A stretch of DNA of 64,000 nt from Dyella flagellata (GCF_030160275.1 NZ_BSOA01000029.1:1-64000), one strand, 5' to 3'. Shown: positions 50,583 through 59,189, numbered from the stretch's first letter. Program-made: numbers and translations. Notes: a model not told the origin generated them from the sequence alone.

Positions 50583-50584
50583 CA

Positions 50585-50737
50585 CTGGACGCGCAGAAGT
50601 CGGCCGACCGGGTCGATCGGCTGGAACAGGCCGCTAGAGGCGACATACGGTTGGAACCGATGCAGGTGCAGGCCACTCTTCAGGCCTTGAAGGGAGCTGT
50701 TGCCAAGTACTTGGGGCCTATCCGCCGAACTCATTGA
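50585..50737 (+). pseudogene. remnant of a second HPt domain
   Basis: The frame from 50591 reads SADRVDRLEQAARGDIRLEP and continues MQVQATLQALKGAVAKYLGP to a stop at 50735. It lines up with the C-terminal part of the HPt protein upstream (ADRLELAARGDVPLPPDDIQ and on). Only the last 45 residues survive, with the repeat at its truncated end. Confidence 0.65.
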
Positions 50738-51260
50738 TTGTTGCCGGGTCGGGTGCCGATTAAAGCCGCCCGTCGAGGCTACCCATGATTGAGTCGTTGG
50801 CTGGACAGCCCGCTGACGCTCCGGCGGGCACTTTGAGTTGGGCCAAGCTCGAAGTCAATCCAGCGCATCACTTTGCCAAGCCATATCAATGGCTTGGCCA
50901 CCGGAAGCTTTTCAGAAGAACTCTCTGCCCGGACCTGTGCATAAATCTCCTTCGACAGCTCGCATCTGGAAGCGCCGCAAGGCGAGGTGCAAGCCGATGA
51001 CAGACCCCACAGCGCATCCGCGAAGTCAGTGAATGCCCGATTGGAGTATCGGAGTACGTCAGGACGCAGTTTGACCCCTGAGGCAGGGCCATCGCCGGGA
51101 TGCGAATTAGGGATGTCTCCAGTTGTTCATGGATGTTCTCACTTGTTCCTTCATTGATTCATACCGTCCACAGGTCGCGTGGAACTGGCTATCGGACCGT
51201 ATCCATGGCCGACAGTCAGAGCATTCAACGTGACGCCAACCTTTTAGAAGGAGAGCTGCA
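50738..51260. other. intergenic region without recognised gene
   Basis: About 520 bases show no convincing coding frame; short frames from 50785 and 50838 lack family features. An AGAAGGAGAG ribosome-binding site at 51248-51257 belongs to the lectin-like gene. An unrecognised promoter for that gene should lie here. Confidence 0.5.
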
Positions 51261-51692
51261 ATGATTCTTTATCACATCACGATGGGCAACGGTAATGCCT
51301 TGGCAATCGACGGAAACAACACCGGGGCCGGGTCGCAACTTATACTCGCCGCCCCCAACAAGTCAGATCCCAAACAACAATGGTGCTGGGTTTATGCACC
51401 GGGCGTGCAGGCGTCCGTTCTTTACAACCCCAATGCGAACTTCTACGCGATACCGCAGAGTATCCAGAAAAACGCCCCGATCGTGCTGGCCCCGGCGACG
51501 CAATCTTTCACTGCGAGCAACACTTTTCAGGTTCTCGGAGCAACCTCGGCTGCGGTTCGGCCGCCGGCCAATACGGACCTCAATATGAACGCACTAGGCG
51601 ACGACTGGGGTCCCGGCACGAAGGTTGGGCTCTGGTCGTGGGATCACGGTCAACCGAATGAGGTCTGGACCACGACTGCCATTCAAGTATGA
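51261..51692 (+). CDS. ricin-type beta-trefoil lectin-like protein
   Basis: This 143-residue protein is without a signal peptide. It shows two trefoil-type Q-x-W motifs, KQQWCWVY (about residue 39) and NEVWTTTAI near the end, plus GNALAIDGNNTGAGSQLIL and LNMNALGDDWGPGTKVGLW, which follow the usual alpha/gamma lobe patterns. It probably binds carbohydrate; the third lobe is diverged. It sits alone between decayed signalling genes and has an excellent ribosome-binding site. Similar small lectins occur as secreted antifungal or adhesion proteins, but export here is unclear. Confidence 0.7.
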   Translation: MILYHITMGNGNALAIDGNNTGAGSQLILAAPNKSDPKQQWCWVYAPGVQASVLYNPNANFYAIPQSIQKNAPIVLAPATQSFTASNTFQVLGATSAAVRPPANTDLNMNALGDDWGPGTKVGLWSWDHGQPNEVWTTTAIQV

Positions 51693-51774
51693 GCGTAAAT
51701 AGGTGAAATCCACCGAACTGGCTGGCCATCAGCCAGTTCGGACTCGAACCCGCCATGCTGAAATCCTCGGAAAC

Positions 51775-52275
51775 TCTTCGGGGCGTTAAAGCATGACCGA
51801 CCCGACGTGATCGTTACGAACTACGCCCTGGGTGCGACGGATACCGATGGCGCCAAGTTGCTGCGCTCCTTACGTCTGCGTCATGCGCGTGTACCGGTCT
51901 TGGTGGTGTCATCCCACGGGCCGGACCTATTTCAGCCGGCAGCTGACCGACCTTGCCGCCCCTATCAACTCCGTCCATCAGAGTGACGAATCCGGCAAGG
52001 ATCTCGGCAATGACTTGCTGGACACCGTCAAGCTATCCGCACGGGAGCATGAGGTGCTGCGCTGCATCCTCGATGGCATGTCCATCAAGGCCATCGCCCA
52101 AAAATTCTCCCGCTCGATCACCGCGATCAGTACGCAGACGCATTCGGCTTTCCGCAAGCCGGGGCTATGTAACGACTATGAGTTGTTCAAGGTGCGGTAT
52201 CAGCGGGGGTGCGCGGGCTCAGCGCCCTTCGCCTCATCATTGGCCTTGATTCAAGCGAAGTGCCCACACCAATAG
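51775..52275 (+). pseudogene. degraded copy of the response regulator at 49820
   Basis: From CTCTTCGGGGCGTTAAAGCA the DNA follows the intact gene closely (about 90 percent by eye). It lacks its first half of the receiver domain and about 110 bases between VVSSH and GRTYFS, which breaks the frame. The DNA-binding part (LSAREHEVLRCILDGMSIKA) is intact from about 52035, but the former stop TGA is now TGC, so reading runs to 52275. A short HTH-only protein from 51832 is conceivable but unlikely to work. Confidence 0.8.
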
Positions 52276-52451
52276 GGCTCACATCAAGCAATCCATTCAC
52301 GACTATTGCGCGGCGCAATACCATCGCCAAGCCGCTTGTTTAGCATAGATTTGTCGATCTTCCGCAACGACCCGTCTCAGTCAAAGGTTTAGGACACATG
52401 CAGTGGTCCCGATCGTAGGACTTTTCCTATTAAAAAGTAGGGGAGATAGAA

Positions 52452-52478
52452 ATGGAGCACACGAAAACTGCAATGTGA
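52452..52478 (+). other. possible eight-codon leader peptide
   Basis: GGGAGATAGAA precedes ATG GAG CAC ACG AAA ACT GCA ATG TGA. A strong terminator follows 46 bases later and then the small secreted-protein gene. The layout resembles a transcription-attenuation leader, but no regulatory codon run is present. Confidence 0.3.
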
Positions 52479-52523
52479 GACTTTTCCACTTGCGGCACAA
52501 ATCTACCTTTTTAAATTGGAGAG

Positions 52524-52554
52524 GCACTCCGTCCAAATTAAGGAGTGCTTTTTT
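52524..52554 (+). terminator. Rho-independent terminator ahead of the second RiPP operon
   Basis: GCACTCC and GGAGTGC form a 7-bp stem with an eleven-base loop, followed by six T residues. It lies 48 bases before the secreted small-protein gene, so it could be an attenuator of that operon or the end of an upstream short transcript. Confidence 0.8.
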
Positions 52555-52601
52555 GCACCAACCATCGACAGCGTTTTGGTCTTCAATAGGGAGTTCGAAA
52601 C

Positions 52602-52910
52602 ATGATTCGTAAAAGAACTGTCACTCAAGCCCTTTCAGCGCTCACCCTCATCATCACCGGCACTACTGGCACCGCCGTCGCCGGTGAAGCGTCGACCAAT
52701 GGGAACCAAGCGACCGCGATGCTCAGCGAGGCGACGGCCATCCACGCATTGGCTGGCCTCGACCTTGAGGAATTCGGTGCTCCGCAGGACAAGCTGAAGG
52801 CTTCAGCAGCAAGCACGCCCCACCATGATGACGACTCATTCGGCCAGCACCATCATCACGACATGGGGCAGACGCCACCGGTAGCACAGATGGGTGAGTT
52901 CAACGTCTAA
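52602..52910 (+). CDS. secreted His/Asp-rich small protein, candidate RiPP precursor
   Basis: This encodes 102 residues. A Sec-type signal peptide (residues 1-27, cleavage near AVA-GEA) is followed by a spacer with LAGLDLEEFG and a low-complexity tail: HHDDDSFGQHHHHDMGQ at residues 74-90, then TPPVAQMGEFNV. No Cys, Lys-poor tail. It is the first gene of an operon with an HExxH peptide-modifying enzyme and a methyltransferase, so I read it as the substrate. The His/Asp clusters would suit hydroxylation or metal binding. A Sec-type rather than double-glycine signal is unusual for a RiPP. It may instead be a metal-binding secreted protein. Confidence 0.7.
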   Translation: MIRKRTVTQALSALTLIITGTTGTAVAGEASTNGNQATAMLSEATAIHALAGLDLEEFGAPQDKLKASAASTPHHDDDSFGQHHHHDMGQTPPVAQMGEFNV

Positions 52911-52926
52911 AGACGCTCGTTTCGCC

Positions 52927-52955
52927 TTCCGCAGGGTGACGGCTGCCCTGCGGAA
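52927..52955 (+). terminator. attenuator-like hairpin after the precursor gene
   Basis: TTCCGCAGGG and CCCTGCGGAA form a perfect 10-bp stem with a nine-base loop, 16 bases after the precursor stop and 37 before the enzyme start. There is no U-run. It mirrors the hairpin between precursor and ligase in the 15-21 kb operon. Confidence 0.65.
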
Positions 52956-52992
52956 CCTACCAAATGAATTACCAATGGCTGGGGAGCATTCC

Positions 52993-54258
52993 ATGAATTC
53001 ATTGGTCGAAGACGTCAATGCCATCGACCCGACTGACGTCATGCACTTACTCGAACTTGCCGATGCCAGTCCGAGATCTGTTGATATCATCGACAAACTG
53101 CTCTGGTTCCGCCTACTTAGTATGCGCCGCCGCCTTTCCGAGGCGCTGAGTATGCGCGAGACTGATTCCGCTCTCGGCGCTACTTATCGTATCTACAACG
53201 CACTGTCGCCCACGCATCAAGCCCGCATCCTCGTCAGTTCCGAGCTGTGTGAGTCGCTCATATACCTGAGCACTTCCTACGCACACCGGCTTACCACCAT
53301 CAATAAGGACGAAGTGGAAAATGACATCGCACTCATCCACGCGAAATTGCTCGATATAGTTTGCCGTGAGCAAGCCATCGTCGATATCGAAAACGGCCGC
53401 CACAATTACTTCCTATCCTCCCACAAGACCCGCACTTTCTTCAGCCCCCTCGGCGACAAACGCGCCGTAGCCAACGCTACGGGTGTCTGGTCGGTCCAAA
53501 AGATGCCAAGCATTGGCGGAATAGTCTCCATCGATTTCGACAGCCCCCTTGCCGTGGCGCATGAGCCGAGGAGCGGCGTACTCAGCCAACGTTGCCTTCC
53601 GTTGAGCGATGACGAGAAAGCGGCGGTTGTTACTAAGCTCCAATCCGCCCTTGAAAACATTGATGCCACCGTGCCGACTTATGGGCTCATAGTACGTAAT
53701 TTCGTGCGCAGAATCATTGTGCGCAAATCCTACGACGTGTCCGAAGGCGAATCCGGCGCTGAACGCAGCCGTTTCGGTTCCGAGCATGTTCCAAGGCAAC
53801 CTGGTTCCATCCGATTGCTCAACACACACCTCGAGTCAATGAGCGTGGAATCCTGCATGGAGACTCTCATGCACGAGAGCACTCACAATTATCTCGCGGC
53901 ATGGGAGTTCTCAAACGATATGTTTGTGCTCAACGACCCCCGCAACAGGGTCACATCACCCTGGTCAGGAAACCAAATTCCTAACTCCTCGTTCATTCAT
54001 GCCATCTTCGTTTACTACATCTGCCACCGACTATTGCGAGCGTACATGGAGAACTTAGAAGATGACGGAGAGCGCGCGAGAAAGCATCTGCAGGAACGCC
54101 TGGCTAATTTCATGTCGGGTTTCCTGATTCGCCAGGATCTACCAGAACTTATCCTTACGGAACATGAAATAGACCCGACTCTGTCATTTGTTCTCCGTCA
54201 GATGCAGACATCAATGAAGCAGATCCACAATCGCGATATCTACGAGGCCGTCGCATGA
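52993..54258 (+). CDS. HExxH-type putative peptide-modifying enzyme (beta-hydroxylase family)
   Basis: This encodes 421 residues. The C-terminal half has ESCMETLMHESTHNYL with HExxH at residues 294-298, then RVTSPWSGNQIPNSSFIHAIFVYYICHRLL with the SPW motif (322-324) and a third candidate ligand His336. This combination marks the HEXXH-containing peptide-modification proteins, of which some are described as 2-oxoglutarate-dependent peptide beta-hydroxylases. The N-terminal 200 residues are helical. The start is ATG 52993 behind GGGGAG; a GTG at 52894 would overlap the precursor. The next gene overlaps it by four bases. A metalloprotease role is the alternative. Confidence 0.78.
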   Translation: MNSLVEDVNAIDPTDVMHLLELADASPRSVDIIDKLLWFRLLSMRRRLSEALSMRETDSALGATYRIYNALSPTHQARILVSSELCESLIYLSTSYAHRLTTINKDEVENDIALIHAKLLDIVCREQAIVDIENGRHNYFLSSHKTRTFFSPLGDKRAVANATGVWSVQKMPSIGGIVSIDFDSPLAVAHEPRSGVLSQRCLPLSDDEKAAVVTKLQSALENIDATVPTYGLIVRNFVRRIIVRKSYDVSEGESGAERSRFGSEHVPRQPGSIRLLNTHLESMSVESCMETLMHESTHNYLAAWEFSNDMFVLNDPRNRVTSPWSGNQIPNSSFIHAIFVYYICHRLLRAYMENLEDDGERARKHLQERLANFMSGFLIRQDLPELILTEHEIDPTLSFVLRQMQTSMKQIHNRDIYEAVA

Positions 54259-55112
54259 CCGTCGTCCTCTACAGTCAGTGCAATGACCCGCTTGTCGCGG
54301 CAATAAAAGCGAGCGGAAAAAAGTGGCTGTTCCTGCATGTTGACGAACTTCTCGATGGCTTAAGTATTAAGCCATGGCCTGTGCTTCTTGACCTCACGGT
54401 GCCAAGCGCCTGGAAGGAACAGATCGTGGATGCGTCCGTGGTCAATAGGTTATTTTCGTTCGAAGGCACGACTTGCATGGCCAGACTTTCGGAGGCACGG
54501 ATTAACGAGCGGTGGCTTCATGCGCGCCTTGATACATTGCTTGCTACTGCCTCTGTGCTCAGCCATGACACGGGAGTGAGAGGAGTGTCTCGGAGCCTAC
54601 TACCGCTGAACGCCCAGTGGTTTCACATGCGCACGGGGCAAAGCGCGGTTTCCACCCCCCGCTTCAGTTACGCGACAGGCTTCGAGGAGCCTGACAACGG
54701 GGAGCTTGATGACCCCATGCAAAAATCCGTCTGGTCTTTGTTTGACTGGAAGTCTGAACGCCATCTCCCATCTACTGAGGCGCGTCGTCACCGTTTTTTT
54801 GTTGATCGCCCAACCGGAACCCCTCTCGTGTGCTTCTTTGCGGGTGAACAGGCGCCTGCCTGGTTTTTTCCAAAGCAAGAAGCGGAATTCGACGATGAGG
54901 CGCTGACAATTTCCGCACGCACTGCGCAACGCGTGTTCTTGAGTGACATCGGCGAGATGCTTCTCTATGTCAATGCGGATGGCAGCCTCGTCTTTCATGC
55001 CTTTTCTCCCTACTTGCAGAGTGCGATCAGGAGTCCTGAGTTTTCCGAATATCTCAACAGGTGGGAGGGGCCGCGTCGCCAAGTCTTTCGAGACGAAAGT
55101 CGATATGAATGA
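54255..55112 (+). CDS. unrecognised protein of the second RiPP operon
   Basis: This 285-residue protein opens MTVVLYSQCNDPLVAAIKAS and contains VLLDLTVPSAWKEQIVDASVVNRLFSFEG. The layout of the first 130 residues (beta-alpha start, NR loop, INERWLHARLDTLLA helix) recalls the pre-ATP domain of ATP-grasp ligases, but no nucleotide-binding block follows; the second half, with FFVDRPTGTPLVCFFAGEQ and LLYVNADGSLVFHAF, is beta-rich. It may be a degenerate partner that recognises the precursor. It is coupled by overlaps to genes on both sides (four and eight bases). Confidence 0.6.
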   Translation: MTVVLYSQCNDPLVAAIKASGKKWLFLHVDELLDGLSIKPWPVLLDLTVPSAWKEQIVDASVVNRLFSFEGTTCMARLSEARINERWLHARLDTLLATASVLSHDTGVRGVSRSLLPLNAQWFHMRTGQSAVSTPRFSYATGFEEPDNGELDDPMQKSVWSLFDWKSERHLPSTEARRHRFFVDRPTGTPLVCFFAGEQAPAWFFPKQEAEFDDEALTISARTAQRVFLSDIGEMLLYVNADGSLVFHAFSPYLQSAIRSPEFSEYLNRWEGPRRQVFRDESRYE

Positions 55113-55932
55113 GACTGCGGTCATGGGGCACACAGGATGGAAGATCGCCGACAATATGCCTTACCTCCTCGCCCTGCGCGAGAAGATGGGGTGGGTGTAT
55201 GGAAGCGAGGATTTGTGCATCCTTCTTTACAGCCTGGTCAAGCGGCAACGGCCGAGGCTCGTTGTCGAACTCGGCACCGGACTTGGTGTATCGACAGTAT
55301 GGATGGCTGCTGCCATGCGAGAAAATTCTATTGGTCATCTACATACGTTCGACAACGGCAGCCATTTTTCTCGTCCCGCGATGTCGGCCCTTTTTGACAT
55401 GCAGGAAGGACTGCTCGGTCCGCTTGCGGGCTTTGCCGATGCAGACCGGGATATTGGCAGATTCATGGAGGCGGTTTTGCTCAGTGCCGACGTACAGGAA
55501 TACGTGACCTTTCATAGTGGCAACATCAACCTATTCGAGCTTGCATCGCATCCAGCCTACGCAGATGGCATCGATATGCTCTTTTCAGACTTCGACCATG
55601 GTCCAGAGATGGTCACGGAATTGCTGGCCCGGTTCCTTCCGCTGCTGAGCCCAGCGGGATCCATTTTTATCGACAGCGCTTCCACCCACCGCATGAGCTA
55701 TCTCCTCATTGAGCAGATGGTTGCTGCATTGAACCACCGAAAAATCCCAGCCAGCCTTGCCTGTTTTCTTAGCGATGCCGAAATAGACAGCCTAGACCGG
55801 CGGCTTCGTTCGAGTAGATTGGGGCTCACGCACCTGGTTGAGCGTCACGATCGACCGCAGAACAGCACTACGTGGATTCAGTTCGAGCCCCTCGATATGG
55901 GCCCAGGGCTTGCGACAAACATGCACGGGTGA
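55105..55932 (+). CDS. class I SAM-dependent methyltransferase
   Basis: This encodes 275 residues. The SAM-binding motif I reads VVELGTGLGVSTVWMAAAM, followed by HTFDNG (acidic loop) and DMLFSDFDHGPEMVTELLARFLPLLSPAGSIFIDSAS, where motifs II and III fit the O-methyltransferase/CmcI-like group. The N-terminal helical part YLLALREKMGWVYGSEDLCILLYSLVK could bind the peptide. The start ATG 55105 lies within the end of the previous gene. Methylation of the precursor is the natural inference. Confidence 0.8.
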   Translation: MNETAVMGHTGWKIADNMPYLLALREKMGWVYGSEDLCILLYSLVKRQRPRLVVELGTGLGVSTVWMAAAMRENSIGHLHTFDNGSHFSRPAMSALFDMQEGLLGPLAGFADADRDIGRFMEAVLLSADVQEYVTFHSGNINLFELASHPAYADGIDMLFSDFDHGPEMVTELLARFLPLLSPAGSIFIDSASTHRMSYLLIEQMVAALNHRKIPASLACFLSDAEIDSLDRRLRSSRLGLTHLVERHDRPQNSTTWIQFEPLDMGPGLATNMHG

Positions 55933-55956
55933 GTCGACTAAGGAAGGGAATTTATC

Positions 55957-57261
55957 GTGTTCGCGTACTACATGGAAATTGCCGTATCGAGCCTGTGGCG
56001 AAACCGCCTCCTCAGTAGCCTGGTGATAGCGGTCATGGCGTTGGGAATCGGCGGAAGCATGACCATGCTGTCGGTCGTCCATGTCCTGTCAGGCGACCCG
56101 CTACCTGGGCGAAGCAAAGACCTGTTCACGCCTTATCTGAATCCGCTTCCTTTGTCCTACCGCAATGACAGGCGGATGAATCCGAGTGACAACCTCACCT
56201 GGCCGGACGCCTGGGCGCTTCTTTCTTCTAGAAGGGCCGATTTGCAGGCGGCGATGGCTGGCGCTCATCTGCTGGTGACTCCTGGGTCATCTGCCCAGCC
56301 GTTCTATGCCGAGGGCAGGTTTGTCACCGCTGACTTCTTTGAAATGTTCGCGTTGCCGTTTTTTGCGGGTCATAGCTGGGGCCGAGCCGAGGACGATGCA
56401 CATGCGCGCGTGGTTGTTCTATCGCAACGCTTGGCCATGCGCCTTTTCAACGGCCCGGCCATTGGCCACTCAATCCGGCTCGGCGGCGTGGCTTTCGACA
56501 TAGTGGGTGTAGCCGATCACTTTGACCCGCAACCGAAGTTCTACGGGGATATTGCCAGTCATCCGTTTGGCGAACAGGACGATTTTTTCCTTCCGTTGAC
56601 CACCGCCATAGACCGCAAGCTTGAAGCCACAAGTAGCTTTGCCTCCTGGGGGAGCAAGGGTGCCGGCAACGAAATGGAAAGCCCCGGCGTGACTTGGCTA
56701 CAGTTCTGGATTCGTCTTGATAGTCCCCAGAAGGCTTCTTCATACAAGGCGTACCTTGACCACTACTGGGCGCGGCAGCATACGGACGGCCGGTTTGAAC
56801 GCGCGCCAGATGCGAAACTTTACGGCTTGAACGAGTGGCTTGCCAGAAAGAAAGTGATCCCTCGGGATTTGACTCTTCAGATGGCGCTCGCTTTTGCTTT
56901 TCTGCTGGTCTGCATGGCCAATATGACCGGCTTGCTGTTTGCCAAATTTTCCCGGAAGAGTGGCGAGGTGGCTGTCCGGCGCGCACTGGGGGCAAAACGG
57001 GCCGACATCGTCTGGCAATTCTCAGCGGAGGCCGTTGTCATCGGACTCGTCGGTGGCGCCATCGGCCTAGCATTGGCTCAGCTTGGGCTATGGACTATAC
57101 GCCGGCAGCCCGACGAGTACGCTCACCTTGTCACTATGGATGGCTGGATGCTACTTGCTACGTTTGTTCTCGGCATCGTGGCCAGCGCCCTTGCCGCGCT
57201 TGTTCCCGCCGTCCGTGCATCCATGGTCGAGCCAGCCCTGCAGGTGAAGGTGGCCGAATGA
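55957..57261 (+). CDS. MacB/FtsX-type ABC permease 1
   Basis: This encodes 434 residues with an N-terminal membrane helix (LLSSLVIAVMALGIGGSMTML), a large periplasmic domain (about residues 45-300) with FYAEGRFVTADFFEMFALPFFAGHSW and RLAMRLFNG, and three C-terminal helices. The typical FtsX motif SGEVAVRRALGAKRADIVWQF lies between the first two of them. The start is GTG 55957 after AGGAAGGG. No ATPase gene is present in the cluster, so it must borrow one or act without. It overlaps the second permease by four bases. Confidence 0.85.
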   Translation: MFAYYMEIAVSSLWRNRLLSSLVIAVMALGIGGSMTMLSVVHVLSGDPLPGRSKDLFTPYLNPLPLSYRNDRRMNPSDNLTWPDAWALLSSRRADLQAAMAGAHLLVTPGSSAQPFYAEGRFVTADFFEMFALPFFAGHSWGRAEDDAHARVVVLSQRLAMRLFNGPAIGHSIRLGGVAFDIVGVADHFDPQPKFYGDIASHPFGEQDDFFLPLTTAIDRKLEATSSFASWGSKGAGNEMESPGVTWLQFWIRLDSPQKASSYKAYLDHYWARQHTDGRFERAPDAKLYGLNEWLARKKVIPRDLTLQMALAFAFLLVCMANMTGLLFAKFSRKSGEVAVRRALGAKRADIVWQFSAEAVVIGLVGGAIGLALAQLGLWTIRRQPDEYAHLVTMDGWMLLATFVLGIVASALAALVPAVRASMVEPALQVKVAE

Positions 57262-58499
57262 CCTCTTTATTCCAGATGCCTATGCTGCGGGCACTCAGCC
57301 GGCACCGCATCCTCAGTGCCCTGCTCTTTATCCAGGTTGCTTTGACGTGCGCCGTGGTGACCAACGTGTTGTTTCTCGTCATTAGCCGGACACACCTTCT
57401 CCATCAATCCTCCGGCATCGACGAAAAACATCTCGCGGTGATTGAAAGCGAGCGCGTGATGGCTCCCGGCACCGCCATGGCACCCGCGATCGCAAGTGAT
57501 CTGGAGGCGCTTCGCCATGTTGCGGGCGTGACAGCGGTGGCCGTCGTCGATGCGCTGCCCTTTGGCCACAATGATTGGGTCAATGGCTTCACCAGCGATG
57601 TTGTCCAGCAGGGCAACACTCGGCTTCCCATCGAAGTCGAACCGAGCTTGTTCAACGGCTCGCCTGGCGCTTTTGATGTCCTTGGCTTGCACCTGGTCCG
57701 TGGCGCCCCTTTTGCTCCGGAGGATTTCCAGCCCCTTGAGGCTGCCCATGATTATGCAGGCCTGAAGAAAGTCCGCGCCGCCATCGTGACCGAAGCCTTC
57801 GCACGTCGGATGTTTCCGGCGAGCGACACGCTTGGGCGCACCATCTACCTTGATGGCCGCTCACCTATCCGGATTGTTGGGGTTGTCGACCATCTAGCCC
57901 GTCCCAACCTCACGGTTTCGGACGACAACGAGCTTTCTGTGCTTTTGCCCCTCATTCCGGACACGGCGAAGGTGCTGTACCTATTGAAAACGGCGGCTGA
58001 GCCCGATGATGTGGTGGCACCGGCCAAGGCTGCACTTCTCGGCGTGTCCAGCCAACGCATCTTCCATCGGGCAGAGTCATTCCCGTCCTTGAGAACAGAG
58101 TATTTCCGGCGCGACTCATCGGTGATTGCCATCCTCGCTGTAACGGCAGCGGCGCTGGTTTTCGTAAACCTCGTGGGCGTCATGGGACTGGTCAGCTTCT
58201 GGGTGGGACGACGCACTCGGCAAACCGGTATCCGTCGGGCGCTTGGAGCAACGCGAGGGACCATCCTGGCCTATTTCCTGCTGGAGAATTTCGTCGTGGT
58301 TGGCGCCGGTGCGTTGGTTGGGGCGGGTTGCGCGTTGGCCGTTAACCGGACGCTGATGACTTGGTTTGAGGTACCTCACCTGCCTTGGTTATATCTGCCG
58401 GCAGGCTGGCTCACGATGATACTCATTGGGCAGCTTGCGGCTCTTGTTCCAGCGACGATGGGGGCATCGGTAGCTCCATCCGTGGCTATCAGAGGATAA
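57258..58499 (+). CDS. MacB/FtsX-type ABC permease 2
   Basis: This encodes 413 residues with the same plan as the gene before: N-terminal helix (ILSALLFIQVALTCAVVTNVLFLVI), periplasmic domain with FDVLGLHLVRGAPF and EAFARRMFPASDTLGRTIYLDGRSPIRIVGVVDHL, and three C-terminal helices with the motif RRTRQTGIRRALGATRGTILAYF. A heterodimeric permease pair is implied. Such pairs act as peptide or lipoprotein mechanotransmitters with an ATPase and an adaptor; neither is encoded here. It probably serves export of, or protection from, the modified peptide. Confidence 0.85.
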   Translation: MTSLFQMPMLRALSRHRILSALLFIQVALTCAVVTNVLFLVISRTHLLHQSSGIDEKHLAVIESERVMAPGTAMAPAIASDLEALRHVAGVTAVAVVDALPFGHNDWVNGFTSDVVQQGNTRLPIEVEPSLFNGSPGAFDVLGLHLVRGAPFAPEDFQPLEAAHDYAGLKKVRAAIVTEAFARRMFPASDTLGRTIYLDGRSPIRIVGVVDHLARPNLTVSDDNELSVLLPLIPDTAKVLYLLKTAAEPDDVVAPAKAALLGVSSQRIFHRAESFPSLRTEYFRRDSSVIAILAVTAAALVFVNLVGVMGLVSFWVGRRTRQTGIRRALGATRGTILAYFLLENFVVVGAGALVGAGCALAVNRTLMTWFEVPHLPWLYLPAGWLTMILIGQLAALVPATMGASVAPSVAIRG

Positions 58500-58500
58500 G

Positions 58501-58570
58501 CGTAGGCTGGAATGATAGTGCCAGCTTTCCACGCAAGATCCCGATGCTGGGATTGCCATCCCAGCCTACG
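58501..58570. repeat. family A palindromic repeat
   Basis: CGTAGGCTGGAATGATAGTG (left arm with two mutations) and GCTGGGATTGCCATCCCAGC ending CTACG. It begins directly after the stop of the second permease gene. Confidence 0.85.
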
Positions 58571-58683
58571 CGCTCAACAGGGCTTACGAAGTCGACACTA
58601 AAACCATTCATTGGCTTTTCGTCCTGGCAACGAAAAAAGGATGCGGGTAGCTATGAGGTGTCATTTAACCACCTCCTTGCGGC

Positions 58684-58754
58684 ACGTAGGCTGGGATGAG
58701 CATCCCAGCTTTCCGCCCGACATCTCGATGCTGGGATTGCCATCCCAGCCTACG
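58684..58754. repeat. family A palindromic repeat
   Basis: CGTAGGCTGGGATGAGCATC and GCTGGGATTGCCATCCCAGC ending CTACG. It is 113 bases after the previous copy in the same orientation. Between them a short GTCATTTAACCACCTCCTTG resembles a family B half copy. Confidence 0.9.
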
Positions 58755-58833
58755 CGCTACGCGTTGGAAGTTTGGTCAGCGCAACCCGTGATGCAAGAGA
58801 GGCATTAGGGCGCGTTTTCGACCCGATCTTTTC

Positions 58834-58989
58834 CTACCTCCAAATCAGCCAAAAGACGACGCCAGCTAGCGCGCATGAGGCTGCCTCGATCAACATGGAG
58901 TGAACACGAGACGAAGAGGGCGTTCGATACAAGTAGCCGATCCCTGCCCTCACGAAAAGTCCAACCGGTGCAATGGTCCACCACCGCAT
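58834..58989 (-). CDS. 51-residue small membrane protein
   Basis: The minus strand from ATG 58989 reads MRWWTIAPVGLFVRAGIGYL, continues YRTPSSSRVHSMLIEAASCA and ends LAGVVFWLIWR. It has a hydrophobic start, a polar basic loop and a hydrophobic tail, so two short membrane helices. No ribosome-binding site is obvious. The overlapping longer frame (58805-59014) is less protein-like. Function is unknown. Confidence 0.4.
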   Translation of the reverse strand: MRWWTIAPVGLFVRAGIGYLYRTPSSSRVHSMLIEAASCALAGVVFWLIWR

Positions 58990-59189
58990 CAGATTGCACT
59001 TTGTCAATAACCAATAGAAACGAATTCCATCAAGACAACCTCATGTGACTTCTGCAAACCCTAGGTATTCCATAAACGAGTAATACATCACAACGACAAT
59101 ATCGGCCTTCGATAATTCTTGCGCCTTCAAGCAATGCCACTCATCGAACAGACGGACAGTGACCTTTGGTATGCAGGAGGGGGATACGC

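Noticed and set aside
51832-52275. A functional 147-residue DNA-binding protein from the regulator copy
   Set aside because: Its first 30 residues come from the wrong frame created by the deletion, and the original stop is lost; best read as a pseudogene.
52602-52910. His-rich peptide as substrate of a DUF692 (MNIO) copper-binding RiPP system
   Set aside because: No DUF692 or partner gene is present and the peptide has no cysteine; the neighbouring enzyme is an HExxH protein instead.
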